A stretch of 12,596 nucleotides of DNA from Larix sibirica (lineage: Eukaryota; Streptophyta; Pinopsida; Pinales; Pinaceae). Numbering within the stretch: position 1 is the first letter of the stretch; the number at the start of each line of letters is the position of its first letter. Of this stretch, positions 1 through 8,022 are shown in pieces. The notes beneath the pieces are model-generated. The model saw only the letters and a list, made by a program, of their open reading frames with translations, ran no database searches and had not been told where the DNA came from. The stretch lies in contig NWUY0300037327.1 in assembly GCA_004151065.3 (NCBI GenBank), forward strand, positions 1 through 12,596, read 5' to 3'. The position numbers were made by a program, and so were the translations under genes.

Positions 1-356
1 CATAATCATAGCCCAACATCTTAGTGACCCATTTTTGTTGCTCAGGCGAGGAAAGACATTATGCCAGGAAATACTTGAGACTATGATGGTCGGTCTTGAT
101 TTGGAAACGATGGTCGATTAGATAGGGGTGCCATGTCTCAACTGCATGAAGGATAGCCATCATTTCTTTTTCATAGGTGAATTTGCCCAAGTTTCTATCA
201 CAGAGCTGCTTACTAATGAAAGCCAAGGGACATTCTTCTTGGGATAAGATAACTCCCAGTCCACAACCGGGGGCATTGTATTCTTTGACGAAGGTCTTAG
301 TGAAATCCGACATGGCTAGCACAAGCGTAGTACACATGGTCTCCTTGAGGGCTAAG
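1..356 (-). pseudogene. Ty3/gypsy RNase H domain remnant (pol)
   Basis: This is the RNase H domain that degrades the RNA strand of the RNA-DNA hybrid during reverse transcription. One frame is open from about 337 down to 59 and shows GLGVILSQE, LAFISKQLCDRNLGK, TYEKEMMAILHAVE and IKTDHHSLKYFLA, the conserved core of plant Ty3/gypsy RNase H. The same frame continues past a stop at about 56-58 into LSSPEQQKWVTKMLGYDY and leaves the window at position 1. The first catalytic acidic residue, normally in a DASG-like motif, reads NAPG here. The Asn codon AAT at 275-277 differs from GAT by one transition. The domain is therefore both interrupted and probably catalytically dead. Upstream it joins the RT connection region in another frame. 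Confidence 0.9.
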
Positions 357-1375
357 AAAGCATGCTCCGCTATTTCATGCCAGGAAAATGCATTCTTTTT
401 AGCAATGTTGTCAAAGGAGCTACAATCTTCGCATAGTTTGCTACAAACTTACGGTAATATCCTGTAAGGCCAAGGAATCTCTCAAGCTCTTAAAAGTGTT
501 GAGGAACGACCAGTTCTTCATAGCTTCCACTTTCTTGTGACCCACCCAAACCTTGTCCTGATTCACAATATGGCCCAAGTATTCAACCTTAGTGACCCCA
601 AAAGCACACTTGGAATGTTTCACATATAATTGTTGGTCCTGTAACAATTGCAAAGTACATTGAACGTGTTGGAGGTGGCTTTCCCAAGTGGGACTAAGGA
701 CCAAGATATCATCGAAGAAAAGTTGAAAACCAAGACAAAATGGTGGGGAAGGGGTGGGAAATCTTATTCATGAGACTCTAAAAAGTGGATGGGACATTGT
801 AGAGGCTGAAGGGCATGTCATAATGACCTTCATGAGTGCGGAAAGTTGTTTTGGGTATGTTGGCCTCTTTCATCCGATTTTGATGGTAGCTCGAACGAAG
901 GTCGAGTTTGGTGAAGAATTTGGCAACATGCAACTAGTCTGAGAGATCATCAACGAATAGGAAATTTGTCTTTGATGGTGATTTTGTTGAGAGCTCGGAA
1001 ATCAAGACACATGCACCTATCACTTTCCTTTTTGAGGACCATAACCACAAGTGAAGAATAAGGATTGGTGCTAGGATGGAGAACATCGATGGACAACAAT
1101 TCTTGAATGATATTTTCAATTTCATTCTTTTGGATAGAAGGGTGGCAGTAAGGATAGACATTGGGGGATTGACTACCTGGAATTAAAGGAATGGTATGGT
1201 CATGTTCTCCATGAGATGTAGGTAAACCCTTGGACGCATCAAAAACCTGTTGGTACTTGGAGAGAACTTGTTGCAAGTTGGGGTGAATATATCTGAGGGG
1301 GTGTGTGTCCAGAATGTGGATGGCATTGAATTGAGCAATAACACCAAAGTGGCCTTTCTTCAACAGTTTTTCCAT
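357..1375 (-). pseudogene. Ty3/gypsy reverse transcriptase remnant (pol)
   Basis: This is the reverse transcriptase domain that copies element RNA into DNA. The N-terminal part (frame 1375 to 950) begins MEKLLKKGHFGVIAQ and includes HDHTIPLIPGSQSPNVYPY, LDFRALNKITIKDKFPI and the spacer from the protease. After a frameshift the palm continues with [13 protein letters not shown] and [13 protein letters not shown] (about 790-940). About three residues of the usual FLVMPFG block are missing after GHY. The catalytic FFDD box sits at 708-719 in a third frame, followed by the thumb: SHLQHVQ, QQLYVKHSKCAFG, VEYLGHIV and [28 protein letters not shown] follows in yet another frame at about 400-460. At least four frame changes and several stops make this non-functional. 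The individual motifs are well preserved, so the decay is moderate. Confidence 0.92.
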
Positions 1376-2212
1376 GTGGTGGAGAGATAATTTCAGGTGA
1401 ACCTCGAGTAATTACTTGAAGGTGATGGGTGTGCCTAACTTGAGTGAAGTGGAGAAAAAGTTCATGGAAATCCATGGTGATGAGACCTAAGGTCTGGAGT
1501 TATTCAACCCCAAGATGATATCAAAGCCCCCCATGTCAATAGCAAACATATGAGTCTTATATGAGTCTTTAGATGGTAGTCTCCCAGTTGTAGTTTGGCA
1601 TTCTCAAATCAGCCACCACATTTCATTGTAACCCCCATTGGCTATCAAGATTTGGAAATTGGAAATGGGGTGGATATAGCAATGGGTGCCTTCCGCCACA
1701 TGCCTATGGATGAAATTATGGGTGTTGCCACTGTCAATTAGCACAATGGATTTCTTGTGCTTTATATGGCCAATCAATTTTAGCATCTGAGGAGTGGAAA
1801 ACACTGATAAAGCATTAAGGGAAATTTGTGGTTGCTCTTTAGGAGTTGGCATTTCAAGAGCATCTTCAAGAGGCAACATTTGGTCTTCACCTTCCGCTTC
1901 AAGTAGAGGTTCTATTGTGTTGGCTTCTAAGACCTCAGGGGGGTTGTCTTCAATCAAGAAGTTTTTTTGTTCTTTACATTTATGTTCTTTGACGTATTTT
2001 TCATTATAATTATAACAAAGGTTGAGGTGTTGATGCTTAACCATGGCCTCTAGAGTCGGCTTATGGATGTGGAAAGGTGGGGTGGAGGTATTGCTAGGAG
2101 GGGGAGCCATGGGAGATACAGTACGAAGGGAAAAGGAAGAGCGCTTGGTTTGGGCATTAAGGACCAATTCAACTTCACGAGCTCTATCACAAGCTTCCAA
2201 CCAAGTGGAGGG
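1376..2212 (-). pseudogene. Ty3/gypsy gag C-terminus, zinc-knuckle remnant and aspartic protease (pol)
   Basis: A long open frame (2212 to 1604) starts with STWLEACDRAREVELVLN, the end of the capsid region, and passes through a zinc-knuckle remnant and an acidic linker to the protease. The knuckle reads CYNYNEKYVKEHKC, where the second Cys of CX2CX4HX4C is Tyr (TAT at 2006-2008). The aspartic protease active site is IVLIDSGNTHNFI, with DSG at 1727-1735, as in plant Ty3/gypsy proteases. The frame stops at about 1604-1606. Downstream, KTHMFAIDMGGFDIILG, the end of the protease fold, is reached only after further frame changes. One of these coincides with a perfect 11-bp tandem duplication at 1548-1569. 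The spacer ITMDFHELFLHFTQV follows around 1430-1490. The protease would cut the Gag-Pol polyprotein; this copy is broken. Confidence 0.88.
1548..1569. repeat. Perfect 11-bp tandem duplication inside the protease remnant
   Basis: ATATGAGTCTT occurs twice back to back at 1548-1558 and 1559-1569. Because 11 is not a multiple of three, it shifts the protease frame just before the conserved block around THMFAID. Confidence 0.9.
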
Positions 2213-3037
2213 TCATTGCATGAGGACATGTGCATGAATTGTCTCCTTGAGGCCATTATTGAAACATTCTCGAAAAAAACAATAAGAGAGGCCTTCAGTG
2301 CATATGGCCAACTGCTCAAATGTTGTCATGTAGTCTAGAATTGTGATTGTTTGTTGCAATTTAGTCACTCGGCCTAAATAATGAATGCCACAATCAAATC
2401 GCTCATGAAGGATCTTCACAAATTGTCTCCAAAGGACATAGTGGTGATAAGACTTCTAGTACCATTTCCACCATTGCCAGAGTTCACAATCTAAATATAA
2501 GACCCCAATTTTCACTTTTGGAGATCATCTTTAATGACATGGAGTGAAAAATAATGTTCCATTTGAGTCACCCAAATTGATGGGTTAAAGCCATCAAATT
2601 TGCACATTTCAATCTTCAAAAAACGGTGCCATGGAGTTTTTCTTCAAAGGAGGGAGACTAGTGTTTCGGGAATAGAGAGTAAGATTGCTGGTCTTCAGTA
2701 GCCACAACTTCATTATTGGAGGTGTCCCAAGGGAAACATATCCACAATTTTGGGCAATAGTAGTTAGTAGGAGATGGGTGTTGGAGTGCTTATTTTCCTG
2801 TTCAGTCATCTGATGGGTGAGCTGGTGCAAGTCTTGGGTGAGATGGCCCACCTCAGAGGCAAGGGTTTGAAGGTTAAGAGGTTGAGTGGAAAGTTTGGGA
2901 TTGGGTTCGGGGGGGATTTTGGTTGTTATTCTCCATGTTGGCCTAGTTGTGGGTGTATCATGGGAGCAGAAAACCAGGAAGTGCAAAAGGAGAGGGGTAG
3001 GGTCTACCATGACATGGTTGTGGGGGATATATATCAA
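2213..3037 (-). pseudogene. Ty3/gypsy gag (capsid) remnant
   Basis: This is gag, the structural capsid protein of the retrotransposon particle. The N-terminal portion (3037 to 2609) has a coiled-coil-like stretch, LASEVGHLTQDLHQLTHQM. The middle (about 2420-2600) is frameshifted but carries WVTQMEHYFSLHVIKDD and VLYLDCE, typical of the plant Retrotrans_gag fold. The C-terminal part (2419 to 2216) reads ILHERFDCGIHYLGRVTKLQQT and FRECFNNGLKETIHAHVLMQ. A TGA stop at 2213-2215 is the only interruption before the protease-bearing frame resumes in the same phase, so the family probably had one continuous Gag-Pol frame. The true start codon is unclear: ATGs occur at 3037 and 3009 on the minus strand. 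Frameshifts near 2420 and 2600 make it a pseudogene. Confidence 0.85.
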
Positions 3038-3190
3038 AATGATCAGTATGAAGCAAGGAGTTTGTGGAGGTAGGTCACAAATAAGGGTTTATGGGACTTG
3101 GGTAAAAAAAGGTTATTAGAAATAAATATCAAAGCGATTAGCATGATGCAAGGATTTCAATGAGGTAGGTCACAAGTAAGGGATTTCTGG
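3029..3190. repeat. Imperfect ~70-bp direct repeat in the gypsy leader
   Basis: Two copies, at about 3029-3096 and 3122-3190, share ATATCAAA, AGTATGAAGCAAGG versus AGCATGATGCAAGG, and GAGGTAGGTCACAA followed by TAAGGG. They are separated by about 25 bp and differ at roughly a quarter of positions. They lie between the LTR and gag, so they are a leader duplication in this copy or its family. Confidence 0.75.
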
Positions 3191-3228
3191 ACCCTCCAAA
3201 CTTTTTTGTTATACGCTGGGCCGGGAAT

Positions 3229-3832
3229 GTTACTGCACTGGTAAAATTGCTAAATTCCTTTTAGATTCAAAGATCTAGGAATTTTGTGTGACCTCCCTCA
3301 GTGAATTTGTTGGCTGCTGAGACAATGAAGAAATCTCACAAACAGATTGCAGAGAGAAGGGTTTCCAAGTTTTCCAAGGTTTTGAAGTCAAAGGATTGTC
3401 ATGCGCTATAGCTCTCTTATATACGTGTAGGGTCCAATTGTCCCATTTTCAAGTTTACCATACTACCACATTGGATCCAAAGCCTTTGGCATGGCAATAT
3501 TAAACCTCCAACTTGAACCCTGGGGCCAAAAAAATGGAAAGAAACAGACCTCTAAATTGGTTTTTGAGCCATGGAAAATGATAATAAGAGACGAGCAGAC
3601 ATGGACTCTGAAAACCCTGCAAAAATATAGGAAAAAAAGAAAGTAAGAAGGTGGAATTTGAAGAAAACAAGGATTTGCCCCTCCTAAATCTGCTATGATG
3701 ATTGTAAACCCTTTCCCTTTTATTCCCCAACACTTGCAAAGCAAAATGACCTCTAAAAAACCAAAAAAAAACTTTTAAGTCGTTCAACCCACAAACTAGG
3801 TGATTTTTTTAGGTTGTGGTGCGATTTTTACA
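3229..3832 (-). mobile_element. Putative 5' LTR of the Ty3/gypsy element
   Basis: The leader side is placed at 3229 because the minus strand ends CAGTAACA there, a CA-type LTR end. The outer end is a weak guess at a minus-strand TGT at 3830-3832. Inside lies a good minus-strand TATA box at 3416-3423, about 190 bp before the proposed U5 end, which fits a U3-R-U5 layout. No clear primer binding site of the TGG type follows directly; the next bases are TTCCCGGCCCAGCG. Open frames in 3463-3787 are AT-rich and resemble no protein, as expected for U3. The second LTR is outside the window, so the call cannot be proved by self-alignment. Confidence 0.45.
3416..3423 (-). promoter_or_regulatory. TATA box of the putative gypsy LTR promoter
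   Basis: The minus strand reads TATATAAG in the context ACGTATATAAGAGAGC. It lies between the U3-like AT-rich block and the gag leader, and would start transcription around 3385-3395, leftward through gag and pol. This is a motif match plus position; there is no direct evidence of activity. Confidence 0.5.
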
Positions 3833-3838
3833 AAAATC

Positions 3839-4033
3839 ATGATGTCCATTCTCTACAGTCTCTGGAATGTGGAACAATGATTTTCATGATGAATATCAGT
3901 TTATTATATGATGTCCATTATATGTTATATGTTTTCAACAATGATTGAAATGGCTACTGTCACCTTAGGACGTTTTAGATCATTCTCTACAGTCTCTGGA
4001 ATGTGGAACAACATATAATAAACTGATATTCAT
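3839..4033. repeat. Nested direct and inverted repeat cluster
   Basis: A perfect 31-bp direct repeat beginning CATTCTCTACAG and ending GTGGAACAA lies at 3847-3877 and 3981-4011. A perfect 22-bp inverted repeat lies at 3889-3910 (ATGAATATCAGTTTATTATA followed by TG) and 4012-4033. In the right copy the inverted arm abuts the direct repeat; in the left copy 11 bp separate them. ATGATGTCCATT also recurs at 3839-3850 and about 3909-3919, and AACAATGATT recurs at about 3874 and 3937. The arms could pair as a 22-bp stem with a loop of about 100 nt. It sits just outside the putative gypsy LTR end. Confidence 0.95.
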
Positions 4034-5077
4034 GCTATGTGAGTCTTTGTGTCCAGTGGATCCGCGGTGTAAGACGTAGTACTTCTCAATGTTCACCTTC
4101 CTTTATAAGAGTGCAAATAGGATGCTCTTGTTATCACCACCCCTTAGCACACTTTTGTTCTCCACAGAATCTTATTCAATGTGATCTTCCTGTCACTATC
4201 TAGTATCAGGTGACAGGTTCTACTCACATGCTAATCTTCTGTCTAAGATGTCTCATTGGTTACATTTCCAAGTAATATTTTTACTTATCCTTTTGGATTG
4301 AGATTTCATTCTATTCTGATGCTTAATTAATAGAGACCATAGGTGATTGACACCACAGACTGAATGTGAGCTCATACCTCAACTGATATTCCAAACTAGC
4401 AGGTCTTTAATTTTGAATATAATTTTACAATGTTTTACTGTGGTAGGCATATATTTTCTGGAGGTATATATATCAGCCTGATTGTCTTATCTCATACTTC
4501 TACTTGTAGTTCATAGAAACCTGTTAAGGAGGTATGAAGTAAACATTTTTATTGACGATGCCATTAAATTTGAACATAAGTTTCCAGTGGTACTAAGCAT
4601 GTATTTTCTGGTTTTGAAAACATTAACTGGAAAGTCTTACTTCATACTTTCTCATAAGATCCATTGGAGCCTGTTAATTATGCTAAAAGAGTCTTGCATT
4701 GCTCTAGAGCTCATGGATAATTTCTAAGGTCTCTAGTTTCCACATCTGCTATTTCAAATATTATTGTTTCTTCTGCATGTAATTGTGTATGAAGTATATG
4801 ATCTTAAATGTGAAAGTTTGGTAATATGAATCATTTGTTTTAGGATGGTATTCCTCTGATCTATGTTGCTTTCTGAATATATGACCATGATCCCTGTAGG
4901 GTAAAGTCTCTTGGTTTAATGTTCATTGCCAATGATTTGTGGAAAACATGAGCATTACTTTTAATTCCTTTTCTGAGCAGTATTTGCTTCTGGTTTTAGA
5001 TGTTTCATGATTACCACTTTTTATGTTTATTACTTTATTGGATATTGTTAAAATTTGGTTAATTATGGTTTTGGCAG
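4034..5077 (+). other. 3' part of a long CSN4 intron, no gene seen
   Basis: This stretch is AT-rich and ends in the acceptor TTTTGGCAG at 5077. I searched it for the preceding CSN4 exon (the winged-helix start, expected to end just before AEK) and found none, so the donor lies to the left of the window or has been lost. The only structure seen is a diverged duplication at about 4405-4677. Confidence 0.6.
4405..4677. repeat. Diverged tandem duplication in the CSN4 intron
   Basis: About 4405-4527 and 4563-4677 align imperfectly. Shared landmarks are TTAATTTTGAATATAATTT versus TTAAATTTGAACATAAGTTT, then GTGGTA, GCATATATTTTCTGG versus GCATGTATTTTCTGG, then CATACTT and a final CCTGTTAA. The spacing is about 150 bp. 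This is an old duplication, recognisable only by eye. Confidence 0.55.
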
Positions 5078-5137
5078 GCTGAGAAAATAGCTTCACGGAT
5101 GATTTGTGAGGATCGCATGAGGGGCTCAATTGATCAG
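5078..5137 (+). CDS. CSN4: CSN4 exon encoding AEKIAS...GSIDQ
   Basis: The 60-nt exon is exactly 20 codons, preceded by TTTTGGCAG and followed by the donor GTATTG. The peptide starts AEKIASRMICED and ends RGSIDQ, the winged-helix segment of the PCI domain that is nearly invariant in CSN4. Intron phase is 0 on both sides. A longer exon is excluded because the next exon continues the family sequence directly. Confidence 0.95.
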
Positions 5138-7667
5138 GTATTGTTCATATTTCTCAAAGATCTGTAAATTTTGTGTATTGGATTCTGCAAATATTTATCT
5201 TTAGCCTGGGCTATCTTGTCTGTTGCAAATTGTCTGGGAATAGTAGCTTTGGAAATGGTGAGAAAATAGATCAAATTGTACTTTTTTCTACTGAACAAAA
5301 ATTACTGTCTGTTTACGTCCATGTTATTATAAGTTGAATATCACCCTGTCCTGCATGAAACAAGTGTGCAACTGCACATTCAATCAGAGTGTAGATGTCC
5401 TTCATAAAAGGTGTAATTGTCAAACTCACTACCAAATATTTGGCACTATCAGACCTTTTGTTATGCTTCATGTACTTCTGCTTCAACAACAAGATCTGGA
5501 ACCTCTTCAAGCTAACCAGAGTGAGAGTTTGCTCTTATTTCACCATCTTTGCTAGAGATTCGGGAGTTCAATTCTTTACCGATTCTTTACCATCTTAGGA
5601 AGTTGTGGGATTAAATCTATTTTTGTATATGCAAACTTCAAAGGTCTCTAATATTTCTTATGTCAGTACTTTCAAAAACTACTTTTATATTCTGTTCACA
5701 CTTGGCCTGTCTCAAACTTTTCACACTTTTTAAAGCTCAAGTCCTGCAAGATGGACATATATGGCAGCAATGTAACTAATGCTCTATATCTATACGGGAT
5801 TAGATGGTATGAATGTCAAACAAGTCGAACTAAAGATATGGGTGGTTCAAGTTCAATTGACAGACTAGACTATTTTTTAAATTAATCTTTGGAAAAATAT
5901 ATATCAAAGTATATTTCTTTTTGCTTCTAATTGATACTTCTCTGTCCCCATTTGTTCAAAACCGAACATGTTTCCTACACCTGCATACCAGATCCTGTTT
6001 TAGGGTTCTGGATATGGGTTGTGTGGTTGGGATATGTTTCTGAAATTTCTCCAATTCAGATCAAGTACGTCCGAAGGAGTTGGCTGTAACATTAATGAGT
6101 TGCATCTTGTTTCCATGAGAGTTTACTTTTTTGTGATCAAGCAGGTTGATTTTGTGCTCTTCTGACCTTTTTTGTTATTGTCAACAGGATATAAGACAGA
6201 TGAAACTGAATTTTGTTCTTTATCCCTTATGAATTGCTATTGGTAAAACTTAGTTGCAAATTGAATCGTCTTTAAATTTTGGGGGCATAAATTTACTGTA
6301 TTCATTCAAACATTAATTATTTAGTTCACTATTTCGTTATCTATTTCAGATAGAGTAAGATTGTAAAATAGGTTGGTGTTGTGTGTATGAAAAAGATAGT
6401 TTTAGCCCAAGGGGTTAGCTCAACTGGTTGTCACCAATGTTGCTGGGCATTTGGCTAGATCTGTGCCAGCAGGTGCCCAGTTCGAATCCCCCTGGTGAGG
6501 CACAATTGCTGGAAGCATCCTTGGGTTTCCCTGTGAAAAAAAAGAGAAAATTTTTATCTTGATTCTTTTTGTTTGGTTCCAAAGTTGAATTCACTTTGTC
6601 CCTTGCAATGAATGGTACTGAGCTGCCACTCTTCAACTCGGTATGTATAGGAAATTAACTCTGATGCAATTCAGACCAATAGTGATGGTGTGCCCTTCCT
6701 CTGTAGGATGCATCATTGAAGAGATATTGTTATTTTTCATTTTCCTCCGTCTGACAAATCATTCCAACCGATATTGTTCTCTTTAGAAATCTGAAACTTG
6801 AATGCATTCCACTGTTATATCTAATGTTCTTAAAGCCATTTGTGATATGTAATCACATTTTGCTGCCTGTTTACCTCCATAAGAACCCTAAATGAAGTCA
6901 TTATTAAAGAAACATCAATTTATTTCAACTTGATTATGGTCTAATCTTGGTGGGTTGATCTTTGGAAAATGCATTTTATATTTTTCTTTGATGATCAACT
7001 CATGGAGGGACAGTCACTTGGTTCCATATTTACTTAACCTTTTAAACTTATTAGTATTACCATTGTTATCAATACTGTTGTGGTGGAAGCGGGGGTTTTA
7101 ATTTCACACACTTGAGAGATCATTAAGCAAACTGAAGTTCTATTTACTAAGAGATAAAATGGTTTTCTTCATCTATGTGAAATCAGATTATTTCTTTAGT
7201 TATTTGTTCTCTATAGTTATTCCCTGTCTAGCTTATTTCCACTTCAACCTGTAAGATAGATTTGCTGGTTGGATTAAGTTCTAGGATCACAGTCTTTGAA
7301 ATTTGAGAAAGAATTTTTACTTTTGTTTGTAACCCACAAATTTTGGGTAAAAAATAACTCATTTCACAATGCAACTTTGGCTTTGCAGGTTGAGGCGGTC
7401 ATACACTTTGAGGATGATATAGAAGAGCTGCAGCAGTGGGACCAGCAAGTAAGCAAATTACACCCTTAGCTGTGTCGTATTCATACTTTCAACAATTCCT
7501 CACCATTTACGTGACTTCTAACCATAGTTTCAACCGTTCCTGACCATCTGCGTGACTTCTAATCATACTTATTTTCTGACTTTGCATGCCAGATTGTAGG
7601 CTTGTGTCAAGCGCTAAATGATGTCCTGGATAGCATGGCTAAGAAAGGGCTGACTATAGCAGTGTAA
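5078..7667 (+). CDS. CSN4: COP9 signalosome complex subunit 4 (CSN4/COP8/FUS4), C-terminal 64 codons in three exons
   Basis: CSN4 is a PCI-domain scaffold subunit of the COP9 signalosome, which removes RUB1/NEDD8 from cullins in nucleus and cytosol; in plants it is also known as COP8/FUS4 and is needed to repress photomorphogenesis in the dark. The spliced exons 5078-5137, 7389-7448 and 7593-7667 encode 20+20+24 residues and a TAA stop. Landmarks are AEKIASRMI, EDRMRGSIDQ, EAVIHFEDD, LQQWDQQI, GLCQALNDVLD and MAKKGL. The pattern AEKIA-MI-E-RM-G-IDQ, then VIHFE, WD-QI and LC matches my recollection of plant and human CSN4 C-termini. This covers the end of the winged-helix part of the PCI domain and the C-terminal helix that joins the CSN helical bundle. 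All splice sites are GT-AG, all phase 0, with no stops. About 330 N-terminal residues, on the family norm of about 400, lie outside the window. It looks intact. Confidence 0.95.
5138..7388 (+). other. CSN4 intron, 2251 nt, phase 0, carrying a SINE
   Basis: The donor is GTATTG and the acceptor CTTTGCAG. The intron is AT-rich with T-rich tracts, as is usual in plants, and contains a tRNA-derived SINE at about 6404-6550. Open frames around 5313-5598 on both strands show no convincing domain. A short local duplication, ATTCTTTACC twice, lies near 5571-5592. The peptide is continuous across the splice, so no coding exon is missing. Confidence 0.85.
6404..6550 (+). mobile_element. tRNA-derived SINE-like element in the CSN4 intron
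   Basis: An RNA polymerase III A box, TAGCTCAACTGG (6416-6427), in the context GGGGTTAGCTCAACTGGTTG, is followed by a B box, GTTCGAATCCC (6480-6490). An A-rich tail GTGAAAAAAAAGAGAAAA ends at about 6550, followed by a T run that could stop Pol III. The A-B spacing of about 52 nt is longer than in most tRNAs, and no acceptor stem closes the unit, so it is a SINE head rather than a tRNA gene. I could not identify clear target-site duplications or name the family. It is in the sense orientation relative to CSN4. Confidence 0.7.
7389..7448 (+). CDS. CSN4: CSN4 exon encoding VEAVIHFEDD...WDQQ
   Basis: The 60-nt exon (20 codons) lies between acceptor GCAG and donor GTAAGC. The peptide VEAVIHFEDDIEELQQWDQQ carries the VIHFE and WDQQ signatures of the CSN4 C-terminal strand and linker. 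Both flanking introns are phase 0. Confidence 0.95.
7449..7592 (+). other. Last CSN4 intron, 144 nt, with a 41-bp tandem duplication
   Basis: Donor GTAAGC, acceptor TGCCAG. Two 41-bp units (7481-7521 and 7522-7562) fill most of it; by eye they differ at 7 positions. Each unit ends CGTGACTTCTAA, and the start of a third unit runs on from 7563. CTAAT near 7558-7562 and CTGAC at 7576-7580 are possible branch points. Confidence 0.85.
7593..7667 (+). CDS. CSN4: CSN4 terminal coding exon with stop
   Basis: 24 codons plus TAA (7665-7667), following acceptor CATGCCAG. The peptide IVGLCQALNDVLDSMAKKGL followed by TIAV matches the plant CSN4 C-terminal helix and short tail, which usually ends in a GMxxPV-type motif. 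The LCQ-N-L pattern corresponds to the helix that enters the CSN helical bundle. Confidence 0.95.
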   Translation: MVGLCQALNDVLDSMAKKGLTIAV

Positions 7668-7852
7668 GAGAAATTAGTGTGATAAGAAGATTCTTCGAGG
7701 AAATAATCACAGTATTCTGTATTTAATTTCCTCTGTTCCATTTGTGGTTGACACATTCATTGTTGTTTAGATAACTGAAGTACGGTGGTGCTTTTTTTGC
7801 CACTTTTGTGGCTAATGTATTCTGAAAACAAGCAAGCACGGTGTAAGTTTGG

Positions 7853-7858
7853 AATAAA
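7853..7858 (+). promoter_or_regulatory. Candidate CSN4 poly(A) signal, proximal
   Basis: AATAAA in the context TTTGGAATAAACTG, about 186 nt after the stop codon, in copy 1 of the 3'UTR duplication. Confidence 0.5.
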
Positions 7859-8016
7859 CTGTCAGATATAGAATAATTTTCTTGGCTACATTTGTGGTTA
7901 AAACGTTCATGGTTTTTTTAGATGAAGTGAATAAGCCAAGTGGTGCTCTTTTTTGTGAATGTGACAAGCTTTTTTGGCTTGTCTGTTCTGAAAACAAGCA
8001 CATGGTGTTAGTTCTG

Positions 8017-8022
8017 AATAAA
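8017..8022 (+). promoter_or_regulatory. Candidate CSN4 poly(A) signal, distal
   Basis: AATAAA in the context TTCTGAATAAAGTGG, the equivalent position in copy 2 of the 3'UTR duplication, 164 bp further on. Confidence 0.5.

Larger units (their letters stand above)
1..3832 (-). mobile_element. Ty3/gypsy LTR retrotransposon, 5' part, decayed and cut by the window edge
   Basis: Read on the minus strand, the order is putative LTR, leader, gag, zinc-knuckle remnant, aspartic protease, reverse transcriptase and RNase H, which is the plant Ty3/gypsy order. The protease motif LIDSG, the RT motifs DFRALNK and FFDD, and the RNase H motifs TYEKE and TDHHSLK are all readable. The arrangement and sequence resemble plant chromovirus-type elements, but integrase and any chromodomain would lie beyond position 1, so the lineage is not settled. 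The coding frame is broken many times by stops and frameshifts, so the copy cannot encode a working polyprotein. The right boundary is uncertain; 3832 is my best guess from a possible TGT terminus on the minus strand. It lies antisense to CSN4 and, if that gene is intact, inside one of its introns. Confidence 0.88.

Noticed and set aside
1794-2338. Plus-strand open frames over the gypsy protease and gag region.
   Set aside because: Antisense shadows of the recognised minus-strand gag-protease frame; no domain of their own.
3208-3228. Plus-strand TGGGCCGGGAA resembling part of a TGGCGCC...GCCGGG-type primer binding site.
   Set aside because: It is incomplete and on the wrong strand for the gypsy element here; no plus-strand LTR precedes it.
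3463-3787. Two minus-strand open frames of 93-95 codons.
   Set aside because: Phe/Leu-rich translation of T-rich DNA with no recognisable domain, located in the probable LTR U3.
5334-5598. Overlapping open frames in the CSN4 intron with a faint copia RNase H flavour (HKRCNCQTHYQ, FFTDSLPS).
   Set aside because: The similarity is limited to short scattered residues with wrong spacing, and the region lies within a clean intron. I could not support a real element remnant.
6404-6500. A tRNA gene, from strong A and B boxes.
   Set aside because: The box spacing is long, no acceptor stem or anticodon arm closes, and an A-rich tail follows, so a tRNA-derived SINE fits better.
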